Assembly (NCBI GenBank): GCA_037952775.1
Contig: JBANAY010000004.1
Location: forward strand, 14,818,001 to 14,882,000
Length of the DNA stretch: 64,000 nt
DNA from: Clonostachys chloroleuca
Lineage: Eukaryota; Ascomycota; Sordariomycetes; Hypocreales; Bionectriaceae
Reading direction: 5' to 3'
Made by a program: the position numbers and the translations under genes. The number at the start of each line of letters is the position of its first letter. The first letter of the stretch is position 1. Positions 36,610 through 48,394 of the stretch are shown one piece after another. The notes under the pieces were generated by a model, which was given only the letters and a program-made list of their open reading frames with translations, searched no databases and was not told the DNA's origin.

Positions 36610-39045
36610 TCATTGAAAAAGAATGTCAGCAGTAGAGCCACTGAGCCAAAACATGTCGCTGACATCAAAGTTCATGTCACCAAGGTCGATTGGAATTGGA
36701 GCTTCAGGATTTCCCCAGTTTTCCAGGTTTCCTGCTGCGGCTTGATGCGAATGCTGTCCTCCACAGATGGAAACCCCTTTGGGTCTCTGGCTTGCTTTCA
36801 TTGATTCGCCATGGATCTTCGACGAAAGAATCTCTAGTGCTGCCACACAACGCTCTGCGGATTCACCTACCTGGGCATAGGCCTTGAGTAGTTCAATGGC
36901 CTTGTCCCATTCTGAGCCTAGCGACCGGTGCTCTGGGGTTGCTGAAGGCATACTTGGGTCGGGGGGCTTGAGAATCTCTGCAAGCAATACCGTTGCCGCA
37001 GTATAAATAACTATCCAGTGGTATCAGTAGTGTTTCAAGTTCAATCAAAGCTCATTTCAATTTACATAAGACGGAAAACCACCATGCGGGGACAGGCCCA
37101 GTGACTGTTTGGAGGTCCAAGTTGTCGTAGATTATGTTGATAAGCTCATGTGCAGATCCGAAGCACAGGGTACAGCATTGATTAACCATGTTCTGCGACA
37201 GACTTCGATCTATCGAGGAGTATCCTCCGGAGTTCTGGGAGTGGGTTTGCTTCAAGCATGCCTCAGCCACGACTGGTCGCAGAATTAGGATCCGAGAATG
37301 GAGATAGCTTCGGTAGTGCATATTAGTTTGAGAAAAATGTCAATCGGTTTGATACCGAACATACCGCGACCGAAGTACAATCCTCTGTCTTTGAAGAATG
37401 AAGCTCTGGTACGTTTTCCCCTCCTCTGGTGTGTAGCACAACTGGTCGGGTATTGTCCAAGCCCACCGAGTCAACGTGCTGTCAAATTCGAGAACTGATG
37501 CCAGGGGCTGTTGGTCTTGCACTCGAATTTCCAGTGGCCTTATATACAACTCAAGAAGTGAGTTGTTCGTGATTCTATACAGTTCGAGAGACTTGACGAA
37601 GAATGCCACCTCTGTTGGCTTTCCATCTGGTCGAACGGCCGAGGATTCGTTCACCATATCTAGGTAGTCGTCGTCAATCATGAGGGGCAGCGGGACAGCG
37701 TCAGAAAGCCAATTTGCAATCATACTGGGCCGCCCAAAAGTCATAGATAGCACCCTGTCTGGTTAGTTTACTCTTGGAGCATCGTCTAATTCGACTGCTA
37801 AATAAGCGCAGAGACTTGGGACTTACCGATCCATGAATACGCATCCGTGCCAAACTCTTCGTGCTATCTTCACCTTTCGGGCACCATCATTATCTTTGGA
37901 GGATGAGGATAGATGCAACCCTAAACTCTGTGCCATGCGGACAGCAGAACCAATTGTCATCCAACATTGGTGGGATTCACAAGTGCTCTGGAGAAATAGC
38001 CCCATCATCAAGAGGCATTGAACTCTCTCCAGCGATGCTTCGAAATGAAGGTAAGGGTTAAAAAGTGTCTGAGCCCTATCCCAGAACTTCTGGCCTATGT
38101 CTTTCCTCTGTCGTGGGTGTATGTTGCGGGAGAATTGGCTTCCTAAAGCAAATGCTACATTCAGCATACAGTGAAAGTCGTGTTCTGAAAGAGAGCCGGG
38201 ATTCCCCAACCAAACCGAATTATACGCCTCCCGAAATATAGTCCAGTCGTGTACAGGAAGAATGACCCATACAAGGTCGTAATAGTCTCGAAGCAGGGAA
38301 TCCGCAAGATTTCGTTGCGGTAACACATATTCAAATATGTTTGCGAAAGGCTCATCACTCTGGGATGCTTTTTGTCTCTTGTATGGTGGATAGCCGTCCG
38401 TTTCTGTTATCCCCGCCTGGGAGTGGCCAAGTCGAGTGTCGATTATGGAATTAATCTGTCTCATAAACGAAACCGCGCTGCTGCCGCCGAAGAACTCAAT
38501 ATTCGATGATGGGTCTCCAGATATTCCGGTCATGGCATCCGCATCTTTCTTGCTTCTAGGTGGTCTGCTCGCGGGGGTATTTACAAGATGCACTGATGCG
38601 GGCGCATTGGTTGAACTGGGGGTTTCACTCGCGTTCGTACGGGCGATGGGTTCCTCAACCATGGGGCCGAGCGATGGATCCTCAACCATGGGGCGAAGCG
38701 ATGGATATGCTGTTGCTCCCATGCGTATCTCAGCCCCAAGATGTGAAGCGCGCGGTGAGATGGCTGGATACTGCGGCGTATGAGGAGGTATTTCTCCGGC
38801 TGCTGGATCAGTCGCGGATCTTGATATTGACTTGGACTTTCTTCGGTCTTTATCTCGGCTGTAAGTACAGGCTGGCTCCCCTCTCATCGAACATGGGCCA
38901 CACACTAGAAGCATTCACAAAATTAGTGTTTGGGAAGAACTGGGGAGGAACGGGTTTTGAGAATACTCGGGTTGTTTGCGTCGCATTTCACCTTTCGGCG
39001 ACGACAGTTGTCACAAGCTGCCGAAACTTTGGGCCTCGTAGACAT
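36610..39045 (-). CDS. Zn2Cys6 transcription factor, candidate cluster regulator
   Basis: Five exons on the minus strand: 39045-38967, 38904-37827, 37754-37365, 37307-37066 and 37010-36610, with introns of 62, 72, 57 and 55 bp. The product is 729 residues. The binuclear zinc cluster lies at residues 10-38: ACDNCRRRKVKC in exon 1, the remaining Cys in CGPCSMRGEPAC from exon 2, with spacing C-x2-C-x6-C-x6-C-x2-C-x7-C. A Ser/Pro-rich linker follows, then the fungal-specific regulatory domain (MLNVAFALGSQFS, RVQCLLMMGLFLQST, MAQSLGLH, RRVWHGCVFMDR, SMTFGRPSMI). Its frame is intact. The cluster downstream carries the CCG/CGG palindrome TTCCGCGGAA typical for this class. A degenerate version (TTCCGCGAAC, 39343-39352) lies 300 bp before its own start. 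Confidence 0.88.
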
Positions 39046-39588
39046 TGTGCATACTGTGATTCGAATGATTGATGCCCCATTGATCACTCATACAACGTCG
39101 TTTGATTGTGGACTGAAAGAGTTATGGTTGGACTCCTCGCGCGCTGATAGTGTTGGGGAACGTGCAGATATTAATGTGAATTCGGGGTCTGGAACAAGGG
39201 GAAATGTGGGGTGAATATGTGCTACTAATTATAAGTGGGTTCGCCTATCGCCCGGAACGGAGATGGCGTTGGGACACTGAGTAATTAAAAGATTACGGCA
39301 TCCTGTGCTTGCAAGATTCGTGCTTAACATGCCCTTGGGGATTTCCGCGAACTTGGACAGAACTCTGATTTCATTGAACACAGATTCTTTGGCGGCTTTT
39401 CTATACAGTGTACGTAAGAGAAAGAGAATAAAGTTCAACAGCAATGGAAGCTGCCAGAGCCCGACAACTCAATACAATGATTTCTATACAGTGTACAACC
39501 CATGCGAAATTTCAGTTTAGGTCTTTCTATGCAGTGTACAATCCATGTTAAATTTCAGTTAGGCTTTGATACCGTAGCCGCCTGCCTT

Positions 39589-40443
39589 TTACTCGACTTT
39601 CAACGGCGCTATTGGGCGCGTCTGGCGAAGCCAGTACTCAAATGTTGCGTTCACAATCCGAGGCCTCATCAAGTATCCACCTGCTTCTCTTGCAAGATCA
39701 CCGTCAACAGGCTTGAGAGGACCGTAAGGTGCAGCTCGGACTTGGATACGTGCCGCTCTTTCTAGTGTAACGCAGAGATAGGTTGCCTCCTGAATAGTTG
39801 ACCCCGCGGTGAGCATTCCGTGATGCGCCAGCACTATAGACCGCTTGTTCCCAAGCGCGCTTGTGATGATGACTCCCTCCTGATCTGCAATCGGGACTCC
39901 AGGCCAATCCGCCAAAAAGGCACAGTCATCATATAGAGGTGTCATGTCCATCTGAGCCACTACCAGTGGCTGTCGAGCGGCCACAAGGGACTGCACCCAC
40001 GGGGAGTGAGTATGAATGATGCTTCGGACATCCGACCGGGCGGCATATACCCATAAATGAAAACGAGTAGCTGGATTGGCCATTCCAGTCCCCGTAACAG
40101 TATTAAGATCTCCGTCTACCTCAATAAAGTCTTCAGGCTGGGCCTCCTCCCACCCCAAGCCAAAGCGTAAGGTCCAGTAGAAGCCCTCACCACGCTGAGA
40201 GCGTGCACTGATTTGACCGGCAAGTCCAGCATCCTCTTGCTTGGCCGCAATCAGTCTACATGCGCAGGCTAGAGTTTCCTGCAGTGTTCGCTCAGGAGTC
40301 CTAAGGTGCTGGTCCATCTCCTGTGCAGAGCGCTGATCGAAATATTTCTTGGATCGAAGGGGCTCCCCATTGAGCTTGGGAGCAGGCGAGGGAGCAAGCG
40401 AGGGAGCCGCAAGCTCGGGGGTGACTGGAATGACCGTGGACAT
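39589..40443 (-). CDS. Class II aldolase/adducin-family protein
   Basis: Single exon, 284 residues, ATG start. The aldolase/adducin fold is recognisable: a helical start with RLIAAKQEDAGLAGQISARSQ, the substrate loop FIEVDGDLNTVTG, metal ligands in SIIHTHSPWVQ (His-x-His) and the third His in IVLAHHGML near residue 205. The bacterial relatives use a divalent metal to cleave or epimerise phosphorylated or hydroxy-keto acid substrates; fungal members of this length are mostly uncharacterised. It could cleave a hydroxy-oxo-acid made in the surrounding pathway. It lies between the regulator and the permease, on the same strand, with a cluster palindrome 200 bp before the start. Confidence 0.85.
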   Translation of the reverse strand: MSTVIPVTPELAAPSLAPSPAPKLNGEPLRSKKYFDQRSAQEMDQHLRTPERTLQETLACACRLIAAKQEDAGLAGQISARSQRGEGFYWTLRFGLGWEEAQPEDFIEVDGDLNTVTGTGMANPATRFHLWVYAARSDVRSIIHTHSPWVQSLVAARQPLVVAQMDMTPLYDDCAFLADWPGVPIADQEGVIITSALGNKRSIVLAHHGMLTAGSTIQEATYLCVTLERAARIQVRAAPYGPLKPVDGDLAREAGGYLMRPRIVNATFEYWLRQTRPIAPLKVE

Positions 40444-40534
40444 TTTGCAAGTACGTTACTGAAAAAGTTGTAGATCGCTCGAGATTCTTGCACGCCTGTA
40501 GTAAGTAAGAGGTAAGCTAGACCCCAGACTTGCG

Positions 40535-40543
40535 TTTTATATA
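40535..40543 (-). promoter_or_regulatory. TATA box of the aldolase-family gene
   Basis: On the minus strand tatataaaa lies about 95 bp before the ATG at 40443. Confidence 0.5.
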
Positions 40544-40642
40544 CCGGTATGTGTCGGAGCGCACACGGCATGGCTTATCGCCGTCAGACGGACCATCGTC
40601 AGTTCATAGACCTAGTTGAGGCATCCAACATGTACTTAATCG

Positions 40643-40652
40643 TTCCGCGGAA
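40643..40652. promoter_or_regulatory. TTCCGCGGAA palindrome, aldolase promoter
   Basis: Exact copy, 200 bp upstream of the aldolase-family start. The same 10-mer is the known consensus of the yeast pleiotropic drug response element bound by Pdr1/Pdr3, which are Zn2Cys6 proteins. Use by the local regulator is inference. Confidence 0.6.
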
Positions 40653-41277
40653 CTCCATCCAGTCATGTCGGAAAACCATATCATTGGCTGTGGCACTCAA
40701 CTCGACATGTGGGCCGGGGATACGGTGGGATCGAGGAGGCTCAGCAACACCCTAGTTCCAAGAGTATGCAAGGACATCAGTTTTTCAGGCCATACTGAAA
40801 TTGATAATAATTTAGAACGTTTCACAGGATTGCGTTTTGAAGGAGCTCGCCCTAGGTATGTATGAACCGAACTGGAATGGAACCGAATTCGTCGAGCGCA
40901 GGGAACAGAGAAGAGCCGGGCAATTACAGTTCCGGAAAATAACCATTGCAGAATCTAGACAAGATAATGCACACGAGTTCAAATTTTATGAGCGCTGTCT
41001 TGAACAGCAATACGGCCAACACGTGTGAACTTTAGTCATTTGAAGTCACTTGCTATTTTAACATATGCATATTCTATACGCAGCGTACCGAGGGTCGCCC
41101 TTCTTGATCCTTTTCAGGGCATAGGTATTCTACTTGCAGATGTGTTTTATGCTAATCCTATTACACCCAATCGGTGTGTTGGACCGCACAGACGCGTCAT
41201 AGGGAGATCTGAACTAATTTGAGACTTCCCAGGTCTGTCAGGATACAACCGTATCTCACCCTACATTGAGTGTAGCT

Positions 41278-43069
41278 CTACCAGAGAATGTTAAGCTTGC
41301 GCAGGCCCTTCTTCGGCTTCAGAGGAGGAGAAGGGTCGGCAAGTGCCAGGTCCAAGAAAGGTCGGATAGGAACCTCATCAAGCGGAATGATTTTCGTTTT
41401 CTTGATGAACTTGAAACCGAAATAGAGAATAAGGACAAAGGGAATGTTGAAGTAGGAAGCGACAAATATCTTCGTATCCCAACGACCTTTGAGAAAGGTC
41501 TGCCATCCGGATGTCAGGAGAAGAAGGATGAAGAGAGTAAGGCATAACCAAGAATAGTATGGCTGGAAGGGCGACTTGTACGGAAGCTCATTTCGGTCAA
41601 TGTTTTGCTTCTTGCAGGCATAGTAGAAACGCAGATATGTTGAGAGAATAACACTCCAGTTGACCAAGATAGCAATTGAGAGGAGGTCTTGAAGCCAACT
41701 AAACACGGTTGATGCACTGGAAGATGTTGTCATGTATCCAAGGGCCATGAAGAGTGTAAAGAGAATGACGGATACATATGGAATTCCGAACCGATTCATA
41801 GCAGTAAAGATATTGGGAGCGTGACCGTTTTTTGCTAGACCATACAAGTAGCGGACGTAGCTCATCATGCCATAATTCCCACAGGACCAGGCCGAGGTGA
41901 TGACAATTGCATTGATGACGTCAGGAATCACCTTGATGCCTGCCAGGTTTGCGGCTATCACGAATGGAGAGGCCGCAGCTCCTTTAGAGCGAAGAAGCCG
42001 TTCATCTGTTGAAGGAACAACTAGGCCAACCAAAAAGATGGTCAAGCTGTAAAATATGGCCACCCGCCAAAAGACTCTCTTCGCGGCTTGAGGAATGACG
42101 CGACGAGCATTTTTAACCTCAGCAGCTGCCAGCGAGATATTTTCAATACCAGAAAAAGCATAGAGGGCATTATTGAAAGTTGTCCAAAATCCAAGAAATT
42201 GCCCAAGGGAGCCCGGGATGCCAAGGTATTGAACAAAGGGGCCGGGATCTGGTAGAAATAGAGATATTAGACAGGCTAAACTCACAATATGCAACCGTTG
42301 CTGTCTTCACTAACCTTGCCAATATCCGAAACCGATTACGTCGCCTTTTGGGCCTCCTCCGGCAACCACGACAATTGCCAACACATTCACGATGACGATG
42401 AGAGCAATCTTGAGGAGCGCGAAGCCAAACTCAAGCTCGCCCAGAACTCGGACAAACAAGAAGTTGCTTAGTGCCATCAAAGCACCAAATACGGTGATCC
42501 ACTAGTAGCATTCGGTTAAAAAGAGAAGGGGGTTCTGAGTGAAGCTAGGATGAACAAAGACTTACAATAGCACTGTTCAGGTCAGTCCAAAACTGCATCA
42601 AAACAGAAGCAGCCACAATTTCGGTGGGTATAAAAATCAACCCTTTATACACCAGGTTCCAACCATTGGCGAAGGACAGCGCAGGATCGACAAATATTTC
42701 TGCATACCGTACAATCCCTCCACTGAGCGGGATGAGAGCACCCATCTCAGCCACGGCGAGCACCACGCAGGCTGCCATGGCCCCGACAAAGGTATATCCC
42801 ATCAGCGCACCAAGAGGACCAGCTTGTGCAACAGCACGACCAGAGGCAAGAAATAGCCCGGTGCCGATAGCTCCTGCCAAGGCCATCATTTGAAGATGAC
42901 GAGAGTTCAAGCCCTGCTTCATCTCATGGTGCTCGGAAAAATCAGCGGGGACAAGGTGTCCTGCAACAGTTGCTGTTGCAACCTCAGTGGAATTGGGACG
43001 GACATTCTCAACCGATGCCTCCTTTGCGACCTCCATATCCATTGGAGATTCTTTATCGCTGGATGTCAT
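41278..43069 (-). CDS. Amino-acid permease (APC/YAT family)
   Basis: Three exons: 43069-42566, 42501-42315 and 42248-41278, with introns of 64 and 66 bp. The product is 553 residues, normal for fungal amino-acid permeases. After an acidic cytosolic tail of about 55 residues, the first membrane helix carries the family signature (LNSRHLQMMALAGAIGTGLF). About a dozen hydrophobic segments follow, including FGYWQDPGPF in a loop and FSGIENISLAAAEVKNARR, the conserved E-x-x-N-P/A-R region. It should import an amino acid or related compound across the plasma membrane by proton symport. Specificity cannot be read. It is divergent from the PLP-enzyme gene, with a 0.7-kb shared promoter holding the cluster palindrome. 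Confidence 0.9.
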
Positions 43070-43407
43070 TGGGAAGTAGGTATAAGTTCGATCAGAAAAG
43101 TCATAAAAACTGCACTTGTTGAGTCAGGTGTTTAGAGGGTATAGATCAAGGGAGAAAAATGAAAAAGATATTGGCCGTCCCTCCACTTATCATTGAATAT
43201 ATGACTTTCGAGAAAGCCTATTTACCCTTTACCCCGGGTTAGATCAAGATAGTAAAAAAGAAAAACCCGGGGAAGAGAATCCATGTTGGGTCTGCATTGG
43301 CCAGAACCTCGTTTCCCCAGGCCAAGCAGGTGTACGTACCCTCAGGTCTCTCCAAGCTCTAGGAGAGAAATTGAAATTATAGCGGGAGCCAATCATGTAA
43401 AACCTGG

Positions 43408-43417
43408 TTCCGCGGAA
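43408..43417. promoter_or_regulatory. TTCCGCGGAA palindrome, permease/PLP-enzyme promoter
   Basis: Exact copy placed almost centrally in the divergent promoter, 339 bp from the permease ATG and 366 bp from the PLP-enzyme ATG. A CCCCGCGGGG palindrome lies 100 bp further on. Confidence 0.65.
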
Positions 43418-43782
43418 GTGGTGGGTCCGCCGGATTTTGATATGATTTGTTCTTTCTACAAGGCGCGGACAACAAGCTTCACTCCACCCCTAATGGCATG
43501 TTGATGTCTCATCCCCGCGGGGAATCCCATTGAATGAAGCGAAGTATGGGCGGTGGCATCTCCCTGCCTGCTCCGGCCTCGGGCTGGAAGATGTTCTTAG
43601 TAAACTTTCCTGTAGTCATCCTACCACGCACGTAATTATTCAATCACCTTAGGCCGGCAATGCTAACGTTACATATCTTGATGAGATTCCCCTCTTGTCA
43701 AAATTAACTACCTTGGTATAAAGTTGTGTACTCACAAGATATCAATCAAGTATATCAGCAGTTTACAGCGTCTGATTAGAAC

Positions 43783-45117
43783 ATGACAGTCGAGAATTCC
43801 AGCATCATGGCAGCCAACTCCGACAATGCTAATGCATCGAACTTTGTTCTGACGGCCGATGCCTTGAACCAAGCCCTTCCTCTCATGGGACCGTCCACAA
43901 GAGCTGTGCATGCGGATGATTTCTACAGCCCTCACCGCGCCATTGCACCAGGCATGCATGTGGCAGTGAATTATCGATATGCCAGAAACCCCGATGATCT
44001 AGTGCCAATGAAGAATGATGACGTGAGTGGAATGGCCTTTTCAGCATTTCCATAGTTATCACCTTTCTGACCATCTTTCCCATAGCCGAATGCCCCATAT
44101 GACTCTCATATCTATTCTCGCTATACTGCTCCGAACTCAAGCCGATTTGAGACCGCGCTGCGCAACCTCTTTGGCGGCGACGTTCTCACTTATTCGAGCG
44201 GTTTGGCTGCTTTTCATGCCATCATGATTCTTCTCAACCCAAAGCGAGTATTTCTTGGTGATGGGTATCATGGAGTCCATCGCAGCATTGCTCTCCAGAA
44301 CCGAGTCACAGGTATGGAGAAATTCACTCTCGATGAACTTGACAAGCTCCAAGCTGGCGATTTATTGCATATCGAGACCCCTGTGAATCCATTTGGCGAG
44401 GCGCGCAATATTGCCTATTACGTGGCCAAAGCCAAGGCAGTCGGGGCATATGTCTCAGTTGATGCTACTTTTGCCCCGCCGCCGTTGATGGACCCTCTAC
44501 AGTTCGGCGTCGACATTGTGATGCACAGCGGCACCAAGTACGTCGGTGGCCACTCGGATATGCTGTGCGGGATCCTCGTCATACCCTCCAGCCGTTCCAG
44601 CTGGACCGAGACCCTGATACAGGATCGTAGGGTCATGGGCTGCGTAATGGGAAGCTTCGAGGGCTGGCTTGGCATTCGATCTGTCCGAACGTTCCATCTA
44701 CGTGTGACTAGGCAATCCCAAACGGCCCTGGCTCTTGTGCAATGGCTACACAGTGAATCAAAAAAAGCCAACTCTGTTGTTGGGAAGATGGTTGAGTACG
44801 TCCAGCACGCCTCGCTACAGGAGGCTGATCTGAAGGCCGGCTGGCTTCAAAGGCAAATGCCAGGTGGTTTTGGTCCCGTTTTTGGTCTTTGTATGAAAGA
44901 AGAGAAGCATGCTAGAGTTCTGCCTAGCAGGCTCTATGTGTTTCAGCATGCTACAAGTCTCGGCGGGGTGGAAAGCTTGATGGAGTGGCGAGCGATGAGC
45001 GATCTGGGACGAGACCCCAGGCTGCTCCGGGTCAGCTGTGGGGTAGAGGACGTGGAGGACCTGAAGTCAGACATCATGCAGGCCTTTGAGGCTCTATTAC
45101 GGGTAGGATCCTGTTGA
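43783..45117 (+). CDS. Cys/Met-metabolism PLP enzyme (cystathionine gamma-synthase/lyase type)
   Basis: Two exons, 43783-44022 and 44086-45117, joined by a 63-bp intron ending tttcccatag. The product is 423 residues. Fold-type I motifs are present: YSRYTAPN (phosphate-binding from the partner subunit), LTYSSGLAAFHAI, ETPVNPFGE, VDATFAPP with the Asp that pairs with the pyridine nitrogen, and SGTKYVGGHSD with the PLP-binding Lys. The family catalyses gamma-replacement or gamma-elimination on O-acylhomoserine, cystathionine, methionine or similar gamma-substituted amino acids. Which one cannot be told from motifs. Homoserine dehydrogenase nearby points to homoserine as substrate precursor or product. 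It is transcribed away from the permease from a shared promoter. Confidence 0.9.
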
Positions 45118-45544
45118 TGAGGCAGTCCAGAAGCCATGCAAAAGAAAGCTGCAATCCACTTTATGAATCTGGGAATGTGTAGCAGATATTATGATGTAGA
45201 AACATGATATCTCTGTAAATAAAAGCTCGGAAATCCTCCAACAGATTCGAATATACATCACTATATAGTGGGCTGCCCCAAGTCTAGCTATTGGGAGCTC
45301 GGAGATCGAATATGGCATATAGGCCCGGGAATCCACAAGTTGTCGCTCCGCATTGGATTCTGCGTTCCATATGGGTATTGCCTATTCAACCACGCTCAGA
45401 ACTTCACTGAAAAGGTCAAATCTAGACCAGAGGATAATGGACCATTGATAGAGACCGGACGGTCAAAAACAGAGTAAGATTTCTTTATCCCTCTATACTC
45501 CCATAATAGCCTGGGAGAACTAGTTGAGCTGGTACCGTGTGCGC

Positions 45545-46324
45545 CTATGTCTCGGCCTTGGCCTTGTTTTTCAGATCTCGGCGTTCTTCCACTAGGTCAG
45601 CAACCTTTCCACCCATCTCAGTACCCAAGTTACGAAAGCCTTTGATGATGCCCTCGGTGTCTCCAGTATTCATCTCCTGGCTCATTTTGAACTTTCCACC
45701 CATGTGTTCAATCTTGATGTCAATACCGATGATAGCCTTTTTCAATAATTCGATGAATTTTTCAGGCGCGTCCGAAACCTCCCATGGCCCAGGATTATCG
45801 CCCTTTCCATTGTATCCCATGCGCTCAACTTCGTTGTGGTAAGTGAGAGCACGCATCTGTGAGTCGAGGAATGCGCTCGTCTCTGCCGCTTTGGAATCAA
45901 CATATACAGTAGCCTTGCCATAGATCTGGACGGCAGCATAATTCCACGTCGGCACAACTTTTCCTGTGCTAGGTTTCGTCTCCGTGTAGAACTTGGGAGT
46001 CGAGTATGATTGGATGGGCGAGTTAAAAATAACTAGGACGTCATTCTCAAGTATCTTGACAGCGTCCTCGGTGTGCCGATCATTGACTTCCTCGATGATA
46101 GCCTTGCTCTGAGGATTGGCCCTGGCAAGATGACCCTTTAGTCGCCCAAGCTCTGTTTGGCTCTCTTCGTCTTCCACCTCTAAAACGAAAGGAATATGGC
46201 TTGTTTGGAGGAAGGGAAAATGGGGAGACTTGATAGCAGTTGTTATCATTCCAAGAGGATTTTCCCGAACGAGCTGGCGCAGGACGCGAAGATCCTTCTC
46301 GGCATGCACATCGCGGAGATACAT
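45545..46324 (-). CDS. PaiB-like FMN-binding split-barrel protein
   Basis: Single exon, 259 residues. It opens MYLRDVHAEKD and continues with NPLGMITTAI, HIPFVLE, GHLARANPQ and VPTWNYAAVQIYGKA, matching the order of motifs in PaiB/FMN_bind_2 proteins. The bacterial prototype is a negative regulator linked to sporulation and protease genes. Fungal homologues are mostly unstudied and may be flavin- or heme-binding oxidoreductases. The carboxy-terminal 45 residues are charged and probably helical. Its promoter side faces the bZIP relic. The nearest cluster palindrome is 1.4 kb away, so membership of the cluster is uncertain. Confidence 0.85.
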   Translation of the reverse strand: MYLRDVHAEKDLRVLRQLVRENPLGMITTAIKSPHFPFLQTSHIPFVLEVEDEESQTELGRLKGHLARANPQSKAIIEEVNDRHTEDAVKILENDVLVIFNSPIQSYSTPKFYTETKPSTGKVVPTWNYAAVQIYGKATVYVDSKAAETSAFLDSQMRALTYHNEVERMGYNGKGDNPGPWEVSDAPEKFIELLKKAIIGIDIKIEHMGGKFKMSQEMNTGDTEGIIKGFRNLGTEMGGKVADLVEERRDLKNKAKAET

Positions 46325-46883
46325 TGCGCCAAAGAGAGCTGGATAAATTGGAAGAGTTGGTTAAAAGTGTTCGTTAATGACCCTGAGCTTGATACGCTGG
46401 GCTATTGCTAAATGGAATTTGAGTATTATGAGTCAAGTTTATGCAAGGAAAGTGCGGATAAGAGAGATTATAAGCCAAAAAAAAAAAAGGGTCCTTACGG
46501 ATCAGTATGCAGAGACGTGTGTTTGAGCTAATGGTCATACATTCTTAATTAGACGTCAACGATTGGATAGATTCGTATTCCTACCGGTTCTTCCGTGGGT
46601 CCCCAGTCCATCACATGGGTCAAGGTCGTCTTGTTGTTTACTTTCCAAGTTGGGATGTGGATATTTACTGGGCAGCTGACTCACCGATCACGGATCTGCT
46701 TGATTGGTGATGGCAGCATGCGTGAGTTCGGTTCCGGCCTTTAAACCATTCGTGGGTTTACATACCACATTACTGTTGATAGCACAAAGCTCGCTCCGTC
46801 CCATGTTGAGCATAGGGGAGACATTCTTATATATACAGTTATGTACTTGACGGACTAAATAGCTTGGTATCATCCGTCAACTC
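46325..46883. other. Intergenic, promoter side of the PaiB-like gene
   Basis: An A12 run at 46477-46488. No gene was seen. Confidence 0.5.
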
Positions 46884-47539
46884 CTAAACATTTACGCCGC
46901 CTTGTAATCCTAAACAAGACTCCATTAAGCAAAGGGCCTCTAACGGTTTTGCTTCCTCTTCTTGGGCCATGTTCGAATCTAATCCGCCAAAATCAGGCTG
47001 ACTACTATTAGAATAGCTATCGTGAGGATCGTAAGGTTAGGCCCGGCCAGCTACCAAATCCAGCAAGTCTTGGTCAGGAGCTATACTCCAAGTGGCCTTT
47101 TCAGTACTGTTAGAATACTCATTCTGATTTCGCCCGCGTTCCGTAATACCCTGTTTGTTTGTTTTCAGCTCCCCAGCTAGAGGCACTGTGTCTCCAGAAA
47201 TATAAGAGAAGGAGTTAGAGATTCTCTCTACAGTCTCCTAGAGTCTTTCAAGCTAAGTTAAAACTCGAGTAATATGAGATCCTAGAAATGGTTCTCCTCC
47301 CGCAATGCAACAAGTTGCTGGCTGCTTGGCCTTTCCGATACATCTGTGCGAGTCTGCAGCTCTCTTGGGTTTCCCCTTGTGTGCGACGAAACACTCTCTG
47401 CGATCGGCGATTGCGGATTTTCCTACAGGGAGCCAGTACGACTGACTTTAAGTTATGAAATTTACCTTATGCTAACTCGCCTCTTCTCGATCCTCTCAAG
47501 TTCAGCTTTTGTCTGATTTTGTTCCATCATCATAGACAT
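46884..47539 (-). pseudogene. Relic of a bZIP transcription factor
   Basis: From an ATG at 47539, exon 1 reads KAELERIEKRRVSIR to 47466. A 43-bp intron (gtaaat...ctgtag) joins exon 2 at 47422, which reads KIRNRRSQRVFRRTQ. Together they form a bZIP-like basic region (N-x-x-x-Q-R-x-x-R core). After that the frame breaks. Other frames then show coding-like pieces: LERL and ETVERI separated by TAG stops, GDTVPLAGELKTNKQ, APDQDLLDLVAG, and, after another shift, SQPDFGGLDSNMAQEEE ending at a stop at 46884. Stops at presumed Gln codons suggest mild RIP or drift. The palindrome at 47773 lies in its former promoter, suggesting it once belonged to the cluster. Confidence 0.55.
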
Positions 47540-48394
47540 GAAGCGTGGGGAGGAGAGTTTGTGCGGCTTATTGAAGTGACAAAGCGATCCATGACTGTAC
47601 TGCCAGAGCTATATCACCTTTGAGATTATTCCCAGCGAACCTCCCTAGCTGAGTCATAAAAAGGCCTGCTTCTATCTATCATCCGATCACGGATTGGGCC
47701 TAGATTCTTCCCCTGGGCATTTAGACTAGATTCCACCGACAATGTAGCGTAGGATAGGACGAATAGGCGGCCTTCCGCGGAAGAGATTTTTCACATTGCA
47801 TCAATGATCGGTGCAAGACGTAAATTTATCGTGTCATTCACGCCTTGAAGGTAAGTTATTCCAAAAATAGTTAACTCGAGCGAGATGCATGATAGTGGGT
47901 ACGCTTGGATGTTGCGCCTGCGGGGAACGTTTTCACACTATGGGAATTTATCGTTGGAATGATTTTCGCGCTAGAATTGGATCGAGGTACACTCGTCAGC
48001 GTCAAATGGATACTTGGCAAAGGCGACGAGACCTGTTGACCAGCTGGGCCGCGTTCAAAGGTTAGTAGTGTTGCTTGAGTCGCGACGAGGAGGTCTGTTC
48101 CACTGGACGGCCGATGCCGTAGAAACGTCTACTTACGAAATGAATCGGGCGATGAACGTACTAACTGAAGTCATCTTTTCATCCCAAGGATAATGAGACC
48201 ATACAATAAGCCTGTGCCGCCATCCTTGCGCGTCTTATATTTCTTCAGATTACGTAAGTATTAAGACATTATCAAGACGAACTGCTGAATTTCGCAAAGC
48301 CCAGTTCCTACTTCACAGGGGACGCATGATTTACATGCTTTAAGAGCTGCCAATGCAAAAAAGCTTGGCAGTAAGAATCTGCTTCTATTCCCTT
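47540..48394. other. Intergenic, upstream of the bZIP relic
   Basis: It contains the palindrome at 47773. No gene was recognised on either strand. Confidence 0.5.
47773..47782. promoter_or_regulatory. TTCCGCGGAA palindrome, bZIP-relic promoter
   Basis: Exact copy, 234 bp upstream of the relic's ATG. Confidence 0.55.

Noticed and set aside
43515..43520. CCGCGG at 43515 and other CCGCGG sites (9430, 39806, 52794, 57655 regions)
   Set aside because: They lack the flanking TT/AA of the cluster palindrome, and two are within coding sequence.
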